64,000 bases of DNA from Pelodera strongyloides. Its lineage: Eukaryota; Nematoda; Chromadorea; Rhabditida; Rhabditidae. Each line of letters starts with the position of its first letter. Position 1 is the first letter of the stretch. Location: NCBI GenBank assembly GCA_036852015.1, contig JAANDG010000437.1, positions 1-64,000 of the forward strand. Direction: 5' to 3'. This document shows, in pieces, positions 35,888-47,907 of the stretch. Position numbers and translations under genes: made by a program. The notes under the pieces were generated by a model that was not told where the DNA came from, did no database searches, and worked only from the letters and a program-made list of their open reading frames with translations.

Positions 35888-36145
35888 CGTCAGTATCTTA
35901 TCTTATTATATAAATGAGTAACTGTAGCGTGCCTTAGCACCCTGCGCGTTACGGAAGGTCAATTAGAATAAATGTTCGGGAGTATAAAAAGGGAGGATGT
36001 TGAGCTCAATCGAATCTCGTTATGCACAAGAACATATTTGTGATTGTCTCCATTCACAAAATTTTCATCTACGTTTGAGACGTTGTATAGTAGAAGTATG
36101 GAAGAAGCCTCAGACGACGTAGCCGTCTGGTTACAAATAATAGTT
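35888..36145 (+). mobile_element. TATA-bearing dispersed element, copy 2
   Basis: Relative of 33085-33345 with GTATAAAAAGGG and GAGCTCAATCGAA. It lies directly upstream of the F-box gene on the opposite strand and abuts the GC-rich foldback. Confidence 0.5.
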
Positions 36146-36182
36146 TATTGCCTACATACTGCTGCAGGGCGACGTACAACGT

Positions 36183-36536
36183 GAAACCTGGCGACATCGC
36201 CGCGCCAAAAACGAGGGTCCGCCACAGCGGGGCGGCGCACTGCGCCTAAGGTGCGCGGCGGGTGCGCCGGAGTGCGCGAATGGTAAATGTCGCACCTACG
36301 GCGGTCTCAGGGCGCATCTGGAGCGCACCTACGGCGGACTTGCCGCGGAACCTACGAAAAGTTCGCCGCAGGTTCGCCCAACTGCGTTGAATATCCTTTC
36401 GCGGACCTGTGGAGCGCCTGCCGCGCGCTCTAGGCGCAGTGCGCCGCCCCGCTGTGGCGGACCCTCATTTTAATGAGTATAATAAATATTCAAATATTCA
36501 AATATATTTTGGCGCGGCGATGTCGCCAAGTTTCCC
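36183..36536. mobile_element. GC-rich foldback element
   Basis: Outer arms GGCGACATCGCCGCGCCAAA and TTTGGCGCGGCGATGTCGCC. Inner arms GAGGGTCCGCCACAGCGGGG and CCCCGCTGTGGCGGACCCTC, followed by CGCACTGCGCCT/AGGCGCAGTGCG. The centre is rich in GCGCC and CTACGGCGG. It is a sharp G+C island in an AT-rich setting. Confidence 0.9.
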
Positions 36537-36540
36537 CAGT

Positions 36541-36681
36541 GCGGCCGCTTTTTGAAACGCATCTCAATAACTTCATTCCTAATAATTATTGGGAACAACT
36601 TATGCAAATACTGTCGATTTGCATATGATGGATAGAAATTCAGTCTCGACATACGTTTCAAAAAAGGGCTGTTATTTCGCT
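36541..36681. mobile_element. Diverged relative of family 1 MITE
   Basis: GGCCGCTTTTTGAAACGCAT at the left and ACGTTTCAAAAAAGGGCTGT then TATTTCGC at the right, with TATGCAAAT in both arms. Ends are diverged from TTAAAGCG. It lies directly beside the GC-rich foldback. Confidence 0.6.
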
Positions 36682-38022
36682 AGCGTAATGCTTTGAGTGC
36701 GAAGACCCACATATCTACAATCTATTTTTCAACGCAGCACTTTAGGAAGAAAATGTTGTCTAAACGGTTGAATAATCAGAATAATGGCTGAGTGGACGAG
36801 TGAACTAAAGGAGATAGTAGGGCGTTTTGCCTGAAAACTACATTATAGACATACGTCCATACTATGCTGCTGGAATAAAAATCAAACTTTAAAAAAAAAA
36901 CGTAGTTCGATTCCAAAAAGGGGGTCTTGACAATGTTTACCGCATTACTAATCAACTCCAAACAGTGAGTCTAACTGCGCAGTCAAGAGCGTGTGAGTTG
37001 AACGGTACCCCCGCAATCTGAATGCAAGTAATACTATTGCCGTGGGCTAAATATATGCAGTGCTATGGCTGACACAGTCCCCGCCTGAGAAGACCCCCGG
37101 GGGTTTACGGGTCACTACAGTATACAAAGGCCTCAAAAAGATCAATCATGGGTGGGAACCCAAGGAAAAATGAGACGGTTGCCAGGTGGTACCCTGAGTC
37201 GACTCACTGGTTAACTATCTCACAACTAAGCTTTCTCGAAACCCGCCATCAACTGGTAACATATTGTGATGAAGTGTTCACTACCCATTTTGGTGAGAAA
37301 TATTGGGTTGCCGGACAACTATTGTTTTATTGTAGCTTCAGCAAGTATTCCCTTTTTAAAGGGTTAGACCCTTTTCAGGTAACTCCTATTTTTGATAACT
37401 ACATCTGATACCCCGTCTCAAACATTCAGCATTTTACCATAACCATTCATGCCCAACTTCGCGATAGCATATTGGCAAATCAGTGTGAATGGCGTGACAG
37501 TTCGTTGGGCATGAATGGTAAAGTACCCTCTCTCTGCCTTTCCTGTTACCTCTGGATCTTTCAATGACTCCACCATAATGTGTTTCGTGCTTGTCCTTTC
37601 TCTCGCTCGCTCGCTCTCACTCACTGTATCGCCTTCCCTCTTCTCCCCTACTCTCGAACTTTTTTTTTTTCGTGTATGAAAAGTCTCTGGGAGACAATTG
37701 CAAGGAGGCACGGTCAGCGAGTGGTAAAGTACGTAGAATACGTTTCTAGGAATCATCATAGTTGTAACGTCTAGTTGCAACAGAGTAGACCCTCCCATTT
37801 TAAACTTCTCATTTTCGCGCTCCTGTTTCCTTCTCTCTTTCTCTCTGTCGCTCTTTTCCTCTCACGTTTTCATCTTCTCGCGTTCCCGGTCCCTCTCCCT
37901 AAGAGCTCACCATCTCTCCTCTCTCTCCCTCTCGTCCTCACTTCTCTCTATCTCTTCCCCTTTTCATTTTCTCGTACTCTCTCTTTTTCCTCTATTTCTC
38001 TCTCTCTCTGAGAGAAAGATTG
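36682..38022. other. Spacer with an inverted repeat and CT-rich tracts
   Basis: No gene supported. Half of a TTAAAGGGTTAGACCC-type element lies at about 37357. TTTACCATAACCATTCATGC at 37434 and GGGCATGAATGGTAAAG at 37507 form a stem. CTCTCT-rich DNA spans about 37830-38010. Confidence 0.6.
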
Positions 38023-38745
38023 GCACAATCGAATTTAGCTATTATCTACGAGAAAATTGGATGCTACTCTGTCCGCGAGAATATGAACTAAACGTTACAA
38101 TATTTTCTTTCAGGTTAAGTCGACACTGGTTGAACTGACTCAGCAGGTTCACAAGATGGCCTTCGGAAATGAGGTCTTCGTCGACGGAAACGGCCGTACA
38201 CGCTACAGTAACGGACGTTATGTGGCCAAAAGAAAGATCATCGGACCTTTGAATAGAGCAGACTCATCGTCAGCCCGAAATAAGGACACCAGTAGTAGAA
38301 GCACCAACTGAACCTGAGAACATTTCAAATAAAGCTTTTGTTCCACCTGTACACATACCGCAACATGAGAGTCGAATGTCTACGTCGTTGATTAGTACTT
38401 TGCGTAGTTTGCTTTGCTGGAACCCATCAAGATACATGATCGCGTGATAGTTAAACTTTATTAAGAAACTGAATACAGAATTACTGTGGACCGTGGCCTA
38501 CGGCCTACTGTAGCCGGACCGTGGCACCGTGGCAGCTGGAGTTAGGCGGTTACGGTATATTTTCGAGTCCGCCAAGTCCTCATACGTATGAAGTCCTCGT
38601 ATCTTCCGCTTCGATTACTTTTATTCTACTTTAGTGTGCTGATCAATATTTAAATACACTGCTATAAAAATTTTTACGTAAATATATTTCGCATACGCTA
38701 CACTCTTTGTATAATGAGTTGGAGAGAAATGAACTTAACAGCCCA
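38023..38745 (+). pseudogene. Segmental duplicate of the last exon of the Arg/Ser-rich gene
   Basis: About 720 bases match 21222-21800: the last 90 bases of the intron, the whole final exon (38114-38311, same 66 codons, frame open) and the 3' flank with its poly(A) region. Differences in the exon are mostly amino-acid-changing (KSTLVELTQQVHKMAFGN against KSRLVELAQQVHKTASGN), which suggests relaxed constraint. A roughly 130-base insertion (about 38458-38590, GTGGCCTACGGCCTACTGTA inside) is absent from the parent. The upstream exons are missing, so it is called a pseudogene; capture by another transcript cannot be excluded. Confidence 0.85.
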
Positions 38746-39200
38746 TCAAGCATGTTTTAACCACAAAACATCGTATTATTTTGTTTCATATGCTTTGTGA
38801 CTTATTTATTGTTCATAAACACCAGCCATGCAGCCATTTCGTGCGAAGCTGAGCTTACTCATTCGACAAAAAAGTTTAGCAATTCTAAAACACACTCGTG
38901 TACAAGTTGTCCTCATATCTGACAGGAATTGATCGATATTTGAGAATTTTTTTTTTTTCAAACCGGCTATGGCTGACCTCCTATGTCCTCTTCACAATTT
39001 TTTGTTTTTCTTTGTTTTGGACGTGATCTGATCGTGATTGAAAAGTGTTGGCCCCATTTGAAGTTCTCCTCATCTTTCTTTCTTTGTGGCTAAATTTACG
39101 TCACATGCTTTATGTTTCAATAAATCAAAGTTGACACCATTCGTGAATGTCGTATCGGATCCCTGCTTTCATTTCGTGTTTTAGGGGCGCACTTCGTAAT
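38746..39200. other. Upstream region of the CYK-4 gene
   Basis: AT-rich, no feature except a TTTTAG at 39180-39185 just before the first exon, a possible spliced-leader acceptor. Confidence 0.45.
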
Positions 39201-42200
39201 ATGGAGGATTGGGGATGTTCTCCTTCGGATCGCGGTCTGGAACTTCTCGCCTATTTCAATACGATGAAAAGATATGCGCTCCAAATGCATCAAAAATTGG
39301 ATGGTATGTTTACATGTTTAGAAATGGAAATATGCAGGGCCAACCGGAACTTAACAAGCCAACTAAGCGCGTCAGGCAAGCTTGACATTACCGATATTTT
39401 ATGCTGAACGAACTAAGCAAAGAACAATCAGTCTGCTGCGTGCACGTAGTCTTTTCTGAAAATTTCAAGTCGTATTGCTATCTGGGGTTTAGGCACAATT
39501 TTGATTACTTGGGTAAACACAGACCAAATCTCTCCTGCCGTGAGGTTGGTGATTGACAGCTGTTGATAAAACATGTCATGTTTAAATGCTTCTAATTATA
39601 AAAAAGACGACGTAAGTTTAGTACTAAACTCTGGAAATGAATACCTTCTCGACAGGATAGAATACCAAATGAGCGAGATGAAGAGAATGGAAGCTGTAAA
39701 TCACGAACTTCGCAACAGGTTAGTTTCTTGATTCTTGATATTTATGCTTGTTTGAAGCCTTGGAGGGAGGAGACGAGACTAGCGCGTAATATTACTATTA
39801 CTTATTTACTTATTACTCTTTATTGTTGACTATGAAGTGAAAGTGAGACGGAGAGCAAGCGGTACTGTTCAAGTTCGCCAGAGATCGTATCAGTCAGCTG
39901 CTTCGCTGCTTGAAATTGGGTAGTGCACTGCGTTGTCGAATGGACGTGCGGCTGCTCTGTCGCTCCTTTATAAATACTTTAATTACAGTCTCGAAAATTG
40001 TGAACGCGCCCTTTCAAATGCGGAAGCCGAGTTATCTCTGGAACGCGTGCGTGAAAAAGCACTACAGGAACAGGTTATTACTTCCGTCGATTCTTTTTTA
40101 AACGTTTTATTTTCAACCGTATTCAGTATTGGAAACTTTTCTTAACTTATATCTGAATACCTTTCTTTAAAGATAGAAATTGGTTCATTTTACCCCATTA
40201 CATGTTACTTTTATTCAGGGAGCTTGACCATCCAATGAGAAATAATTTGTATGGTTTTCGATTTTCAAGTCCGTTGTTATTTGCAGCTAAACCTCAAAGA
40301 AGCCGAATTGGAATTGCGAATGCGAGTGCCTGAGCGGGAGTTGACCAAATTGTCTGCAAAAGCAAGTCTTTACCTTTTTTAATAATAATAATAATAATTT
40401 ATTGCACATTATATGTAATATAAGTTTGTAGATAAGAGGTTGGCAAATTAAGCCACATGTAACGATAGTCATACAGTCGGCAGTTATAATAATCATATCT
40501 TTGCCACTTTGCCTTATAGTAATCCTTGAGTGTTACACAGCATGGATCCGACCTAACTGCTAGGCAGTTTATCATATTGGCCACTAAAGATTGCCGATTT
40601 GTCGCGTTTGTACTGTTTGACGACTTCCAATAGAACGGGTTGTTAGTTGATTGGTTTGGTCAAAAAGCCATTTATTAGATTCGGCTGTGGTTGATGTTGA
40701 AAGTGAAATAAACGCATTTTAGCCACACCAACTGCACATGTCGCAGTGCTCCTCAGTAGTGGACCAGGAAGATCAGTCTCAGGATAGTCTCAGTACTTTG
40801 ATGCGGGATTCGAGGCCGAGGGTGAAAAACTTGTTGTTATTGTGTGATTTATAATTGTCGGTATTTTTTGCCCTTTGTTTTTCATTCAGCAGTATTTCGG
40901 TGTATTATTTCCTCCTGTAATGCAACATTGTTATATCAGTATATCTAGTGGTGGGTGGTGGCGTAATTTATAGCACGTTATATCACGTCTTATTTAGGAT
41001 TCGGATATTGATGTCGTTCATGAAAATTTTGTGCCTATGCAACCAGTACAACGATACTCGGCTAGTACGGATGATATGTTTGAGGTAAGAATTGAAAGAG
41101 TGTATAATTCGCATTTCATATTTGACCGTACAAACCTCATGGTGGACGTACCGCTTTATTTTCATGAAGTTATTACTTATGTGCCTTTAAACAGGTGGAA
41201 GTGGTCGCGGAAACTCCTACTCCTGTTTTGTTCCGCCAGCGTGCCTCTTATAGATCTGGCCGGCCAATGATGGGAGCACGCGTGCTACAAGCGAAGGCAA
41301 CCGCCCGGAGGAGCAGCAGTGTGCCCGCGACCGGAGAGCAGGTTATATTCATACTTATTGTTATTCTGTTATAGTTATGATGTATTATTAATGTGAATGT
41401 AATATCATATCATAATCATTCTTATTATGTGCTTCTTGCAAGTCAAGTTTCGCCTTTTTGATATCAAGTGAAATCACTTTATTCGCAATCATAAATCATA
41501 CCGGCGCGGCGTCGACTAACAGCACATATATGTGTCTGGGGTTTCCAAGAATGGTGAAAATTTACAGTATTTTGAAACTACACGAACATATTTTATAAAA
41601 TTTTTGATATTATATATGTGGGTTTCGTGCAAAAATACGGTAGTATTGACAGAATCACACCGATTTTTTTGGGATACTTGGAAACCCCATTATGTAGCCG
41701 ATGCAGAAGCAGAAGCAACAATCAAGACTTCCGTTTTGTAGATATTCGGGTATCCTCTTCATATCTTTCATATTCGTGGTGCACTTTTTCTTAATTATTC
41801 TAGTTCTAGTTTGAAGCTCCACCAAATGGCCGACATCATTTGGACACTTTCTCTTTCTCGCACAACAATATGTGAGTATTTTGTGTCTTTCGTGATCTTG
41901 CCTTTGGATTTTTGATTATAATTCTTTTCGTTTTTTCTTCTGTTTCATTTCGTAGGTAAAGGGTGAGGATTTTGAAGAAAGAGGAGATTCAGACTGAGGT
42001 CAAGAAGTGGGAAAAATTGTCGTACCCTTCCACCAAAAAATTGGACATTTTTATGTCCCTATAGAGGTTAACCCTTCCATCATTTTTGCACTTTTCTACG
42101 AATTTTTCCTATAATTTGCTAGAAAAGGGGCGTGGTTTAGACACCCTTCCCTTCCACCAAAGTTTACCCATTTTTTCCATGAATTTTTGGCGTACCCTTC

Positions 42201-45200
42201 CACCAATTGGGGGGCTTGGTCAAGTGGCAAGGCCCTTGCTCACCACGCCACCGGTCACTGGTTCGATCCCGGGCCGGAACCCCCTCACCCCACCAAAGGT
42301 GTAAAAGTTGGTAGCTGGGTAAAACCAGCGGAGATAAATCGACTTCCCGAGCAGATTGGCCACCGGGAAGTTTAAATGGCCAGTATGTCCAGCCTCTGAG
42401 CTGGACCCCGGTGCACCGTTTCCGCGGATTCGGTTGATATAACCCGGTTCACTTTATCTTTATCACTTTTTTATCCACCAATTCCGGACTACCGAAAACA
42501 ATTTCCACCACTTCTTGACCTATGGCATTCAGATGTGGCGTGAGGTTTTGGGTCTGATGTATGACTCTACCTTTTGTATACAATATCCGGGAATCAGTAT
42601 TCAGTAAGGCTAACTGTTTGAACTTTTGAACGGTGTTTGTGTTGCCAATTGGAAGAAAACTGTTGCCCGAAATGATGTGCTTTTTTGATAAGCTTTTAAC
42701 TTTACCAGATTGCTGTTTCCATAAAATGGGAAGATATTTCAGTAATGAAGAAGATACTGAAGAAAGCAGCCTTGGCGAGGTAGTTGTCGAAGTTGGAACT
42801 TCTGTGGAGTCGTTGGACTCGTCTCTGGACTCTGTGTATAGAACGCCAATGAAAAAGGTTAGGATAGAGTATAATATCAGTTCTATTTCCTTTCCGCGCC
42901 TAAATGAATGTGGTCTGTTTAGCAGTTAGTTGATAATTCATGTAACAAGTAACAACGGTTTAAAGCCAATAGCGGAGGTTGTTTAATGCGTTTACGCACC
43001 AATTTATGTACTGTAAGTAAGGGTTTGTCCCTTGAATTTGCTTATTTTGATTTTGAGCGCATTATCTGAACCTATTTATGATTGTTATTATTTAGGGTCG
43101 AAATGATGAGTGTGTCATGTCTCGCAGTCACTGCCTAGCACAGAGAAAGTAAGCATTTGCTTTTGTTTTTTAATACTGATTATGAGACCGAGTTGCAAAC
43201 TCACTCAATCCGTATTTCCTATGTTTTGTAGGATTTATTAGTTGCGCTTCATGTAATAGTAAGGTACATAACAAAGCGATAGAGATAGATAATAGGAGGA
43301 AGGAAAATGTTAAAGTTAAAGAGTGACACAATAATATCCTAATACCTGGGTGGTATCTGAATCTGGCATTCCAATGTTACTCTTTTATAGATGCTATAAC
43401 CGGGAGCTGTGTGACGTGTGTGGCTCAACAATATCATTCGGTCTACCAATCGATAAGTGCGAAGGTAAGTTAATTGCTAGTATTATGCGGTCCTATGTTT
43501 GTTGAATGGAGCTTATGGAATCATAGAGTATTAGTTTAGCATTTGAATTTAACTACTTCTACTTATGTTCCTCATTCCTGAAATGCTGTCATTTTCAAAT
43601 TTCTGAATCTCTCACAGTCTCACAGAAAGAGATGTCCGCATTTGCCTAAATTGTATAATTTTATGTATTACTTGGTTATCTACAGTGATAATTATAATGA
43701 TTATGATTAACCATAGGTTGCGGTCAACTGTGCCACTCAAAATGTGCCGCTTCGCTGCCGGTTCCTTGTTTGCCGCGGGATACCCGTTTCCTGAAACGTG
43801 CCACAAGCGGAACTCCAGTGCCGCTCGCCTCCTGGTGCCATCCAAAGCTTACGCCACAGGTTTGGAAATTGTATCCGTTCCGTTTGTATATATTTCAGGT
43901 GTTTTGTACCAGTTGACTGGTGTGTGATTAGCGTGCACCTATGGTACGCTACCATTAACCGCTGCCAGTGAACTTGGAATTAACGACTTTAATGCAAACT
44001 GCCAAACTGGCGATTTGGATCCTTTTTTAATTTAGCGAAAAATTTATTCACTTATTCTTACTCGTCCAACGTGTAGCTGAACCAAGTGTGTCGTGACTCG
44101 TGACTCTAGGTTTATTGCGTCAACTTGAGTCCGCATCCGTATCCACAACGGTTTGCGTTGAATACTTGGTAAAGTGCTAAACTTTTAGATTCCGCCTCTC
44201 ATCATCCAGATATTAAAGACGATCGACAAACATCATCTCGGGACTAAGGAACTGTACAACTCGAGAGTGTTAGTCTTTTTTTTATCTTGTTTTGTATGAA
44301 GCAAGTTTTAACGGTATAACGGTTGACTCAGTTACTGTTTTGATTTGTACTGTACTGTGGGTACGGTTTGGGTATGAAAGATGAAATGTGCTATAGGAAA
44401 GTTTTTCTGTTTTTCTTCTCGCCCGACACCATTGTCTATTCTTATTCACGTTCTGTTGATGATTTGTCTACCTGTGTGTGACTGTGACTTTGTGTTTTTT
44501 TCCGTCTTGATTTCTCCTGTTTAGTCCGGATCGCGAATGCAGGCAGTTTCTGCACACTTTCTTCGCATCGAGAAGAGTTGTGGACATGGAGGGCTGCTCG
44601 GCCCCCTTGCTAACTTCAGCGCTGAAGATGTTCATGGCGTCGCGTATCCAGGTCAGCTGCTCTGCTTTATCTTATGTCTTTATCTTATGTCTTTGTCTAT
44701 GTCTATCTTATGTCTGCAGTCTTTATCTTATGGAGTAATTTTAAGGTTCGCCGTCCTGTCGATGTTAGTTTTTTTCTTCTTCTTGAAGGTTTATATGATA
44801 TATAAGTCGCGTAAGTAAGTAAGCGTAGTGTTTCAGGATGGCTTGATTCCGGCCAACTACCTTGCTTCTTTCTTGAGAAGTGGGTTTTCGCAGTCTCATC
44901 TGAAGGGAGCGTTCAACACACTGCCAACACCCAATAAGGACACTCTTTCCATACTCCTGCTGCATTGGAAGAGGGTTGTGCAGCACCAGACGGTTGGTCA
45001 TTATTATAGTTCATTTACTATTATTTGTATTGTCGTTATCTTAATCTTGATTCCGAGTACCCGACGGTTGCTCTCCCTCTCTCTTCTCTCTGTCTCTTCT
45101 CTCTATCTCTATCTCTCTCTCTCTCTCTATTACGCAAAGAGATAGTTTGAAGAGAAAAAATGTAAAACGTGGTAAACCAACGGTCTCAATTCTCAACTAA

Positions 45201-46341
45201 TATTGCATAGCATGTTGTTTGAAGTATTTGTAGAAGATGTTGGTGGAATGCATGTGAAGTTTTATACGATGATAACTCATTTATTTGTTGATGTATATTG
45301 CAAATGTAGCTTTCATTAATAATAAACGTGTTTTTGTGCATCTGACTGAGAGTCTGATTTTTATTTATTTATGTGGTCCTTTTGCGATATGATCCTCTTG
45401 TCTTCTATAGGAAAATGGCGTATCTTCACGGATTCTGATGCTCATGATGTCGTCGGCAATCTTCCCCTACTCGGGAAACTTTGAGCAAAAGGTAGGACTC
45501 TCCTTGAAACTAATTAAAGCGAAGTACCGGTCGATGTTTTGAAACGCACCGTGGACAACTGAGTTTTAACGTATTTATATTTATGCTAATGATTATGTCT
45601 GTGCTAGGTCTCGTGCAAAGTCTCATCAAAGATCAAAAGTAGTTCCTGGCATTTACACACACGCACACCACATGCATGCATGCATGCATACACAAATACA
45701 TACACACACACCACACAGACGGAGAGTACGTTTTTATCTCGACCTTAGGTATTCGGCTTCAAGTTTAGTCGAGGTCCTTGTCGTATCTTTTAAGTTCAAC
45801 TCTTTCATTGTTTATTGTTCAGGAGAAGATGAATGTCCTTCTTGCCCTCATCCAAATTCCCAACGAGTTCTTCGCTAACTTCCTCTATTGCAATGAGCTC
45901 GTGCCGATACCGAGAGCGGGCAGTATCAGAAATGTGTTGAAACGAAAAATTAGGGGAAAGGTTGGTTCTTGCCGTTTTATGCGCTTTACTAACGAGTTTA
46001 AGCTTGGAAGCCTGCTATTATTAGAGATTTTACTGTTGCCAATTTGACGGGTATTTTAGATGTTATGTAACCTGTATTGTTTTTATTTTGTTATGTCTTT
46101 TCGCGAGGGGCCAGGTTAGACGTGCATCACATATTAGGAATCTTTTGTCAAAAAAACACAGAAGTTGGTGATTGAGTACCATAGAGCAGTGCAATCAAAC
46201 CGACTAGATTTATTTGGATTAATGATTTATTACATCAAGGTTATACTCATCTGTCGTACATTTGTGTTGTTTTAGACGGATCGAAAGGAGCAAGTTGTGG
46301 TTTCTGAAGTGAGGGATGGACTGGTGACAACCGCATTGTAA
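39201..46341 (+). CDS. cyk-4: CYK-4/RACGAP1 orthologue, centralspindlin Rho-family GAP
   Basis: Exons: 39201-39303, 39656-39718, 39989-40073, 40287-40361, 40998-41084, 41195-41341, 41810-41871, 42743-42857, 43096-43148, 43391-43464, 43717-43859, 44189-44268, 44525-44651, 44837-44992, 45411-45491, 45823-45960, 46276-46341, about 550 aa. Phases join except between exons 1 and 2, where either exon 1 ends at 39307 or a tiny exon is missed. The N-terminal part is a coiled coil (ALSNAEAELSLERVREKALQ), which in this family binds the kinesin-6 partner. The C1 domain keeps all zinc ligands: SHCLAQRKCYNRELCDVCG, then KCEGCGQLCHSKCAASLPVP and C. The RhoGAP domain follows (IPPLIIQILKTIDK, LYNSRVPDREC, LTSALKMFMASRIQDGLIPA, LPTPNKDTLSILLLHWKRVV). 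Known role: central spindle assembly and RhoA control at cytokinesis. Confidence 0.9.
40379..40620 (-). mobile_element. LINE-like 3' end inserted in a CYK-4 intron
   Basis: On the minus strand, a frame ending LPTSYLQTYITYNVQ is followed by ATGTGCAATAAATTATTATT and a TTA run. The tail matches those near 18745 and 22130. It fills much of the intron 40362-40997. Confidence 0.45.
42209..42475 (+). mobile_element. tRNA-derived SINE in a CYK-4 intron
   Basis: The head 42209-42285 has the box A-like TTGGTCAAGTGG and a perfect box B (GGTTCGATCCC). GGGGG at the start pairs with CCCCC at the end as an acceptor stem. The body is unrelated to tRNA (CAGTATGTCCAGCCTCTGAG, TTTCCGCGGATTCGGTTGAT), and the tail is ACTTTATCTTTATC. 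A truncated second copy at 32700-32818 shows that it is mobile. The intron before it repeats CCCTTCCACCAA three times. Confidence 0.88.
45514..45600. mobile_element. Family 1 MITE fragment, copy G
   Basis: The left end TTAAAGCGAAGTACCGGTCG and GAAACGCACCGTGGACAACT match family 1, but the right arm is missing. It lies 22 bases after the CYK-4 exon ending at 45491. Confidence 0.75.
45653..45725 (+). repeat. CA and GCAT microsatellite
   Basis: ACACAC/GCATGCATGCAT/ACACAC run in a CYK-4 intron. Confidence 0.9.
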
Positions 46342-47907
46342 TATGTAACGGTGGCGTTTTTGTTTCCTGATTCTTGTTGAACTGTTTCTAATTATAAGAT
46401 TTGGGCATAGTGAAGGCGTAGTCATACCAGTTTACGTTTCTGCTTTAGAAGCATAATATATTCTTAGTTCCCGTAGCTCACTTGTAAATTTGGAAGAAAT
46501 TCAACTATGAACTGTTATGTAATAGTATGTATTGCCCTCGCAGCCCTGGGCGTGGAATACCTACACCTACTGTATATACTCTGTTTCCTTCCTACTGTAT
46601 ATCCGGCTTGCGAAGTGTAAATTATAGTCATTCATATTACAGCCAACGTTATTAGAACTGTAATGGCTTGTCTTGTCAATGTTTATAGTTTTTTTTGTAG
46701 TAATAGAAAGATTTATATTCACACAGTTTTTTTCTGAAGTTCCATTTCCAGTCGGCTATGTATGTGTGTCAAAATTGACCATGTATATGTATGTCATTCA
46801 TCTGTGATTTATTTTCGTTGTGATTTGTGAATTGGTAAGTTGTGATAGTAACCATGTGATTTGCATATTAGTCCTTAGTATGTTTGACCGTGATATGCAT
46901 CTGGGCATCATTTTTTTCATGTATTTTTCGAACTGTTATATGTGCCATAGTTTCCTATTTTTATGCGGGTAACCCATATCTGGGGTTATTTTTCAACATC
47001 ATTGATGTCTTATGACACGTTTTATGCTTCGTTTTGTTGCATCGATAAATATTTATCTCGCACTAGATCCATTCGTTTTAGTAAGAAAGCCTTGTTCTCG
47101 TAGTGTTAATCAAGAAAGTTTGACCAGGGACAGTTGAGCTCTAAAACGCATTGCACACTAAAACCGCGTCCGCTAGTGTTAATTTATAGAAAAACGCAAT
47201 TTGTACATAACAATGTGTAAATGACAGTATATTGCTGGATGACCACATATAGTTTGATCCTAATCGTAGTTGCCACTGCTTTAAAGGTGGGAAATCCAAC
47301 TGCTGGCTACAGTTCTCAAATTTGTTAGGTTCCGTGCCTCTTGCACTCAATAACCTAACATTTGTCAGTGAAAGGAAGTCGCAAGTCTATATGTGGGTTG
47401 TGTCACCATATGCAAGCATAATACCAACTAACAATTTTTTTATCGACATGTATATCCCCTTCTAAATGACAAAACAAAAGCAAAATGACGATTACCGTTG
47501 CTAAAATGAGTGAATGTGAATATTTGATAAGAGGAGCCTGTAAACTACAATGTAAACAATGATTATGGATGACAAATGAAAATCCTGAAATCCTATATGT
47601 TGCATGGAAAAATGGGAGAATCGAGATCTGTAATCAAAAGTAATAAAAACCGGACCTTCAAAACTTATTCTGATAAATGTTAAAATAAAATGATCTAAAA
47701 AAATGTAGTATACTCCAAAGTGCAAAATTATTTACTACATCTTACGGATTCTTCATGCATCGTAGAACAAACTTTTAGCATTACACTTGAGACGCAAATT
47801 TATCGAATGTGACAGACAAAGTAGAGACAACTTAGCAACATCATCTGGTCGTTACAAGCACAGGGTACGGTAAATGGTGTACAATGATAATATACAAGGG
47901 CGTAAGC
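46342..47907. other. Spacer between convergent CYK-4 and KANSL2-like genes
   Basis: AT-rich, presumably holding both 3' UTRs. No other gene, repeat or RNA could be supported. Confidence 0.6.

Noticed and set aside
41950..42000. Extra CYK-4 exon after TTTCGTAG
   Set aside because: In the phase required by the previous exon it meets a stop at once. Skipping it joins 41871 to 42743 in frame.
42209..42285. Functional tRNA gene
   Set aside because: The anticodon arm does not pair, a non-tRNA body follows and a second copy lacks the head. SINE is the better reading.
43685..43927. Frame reading MCRFAAGSLFAAGYPFPE as a separate small gene
   Set aside because: It is a shadow. The adjacent frame encodes the second half of the C1 zinc domain of CYK-4 with all ligands.
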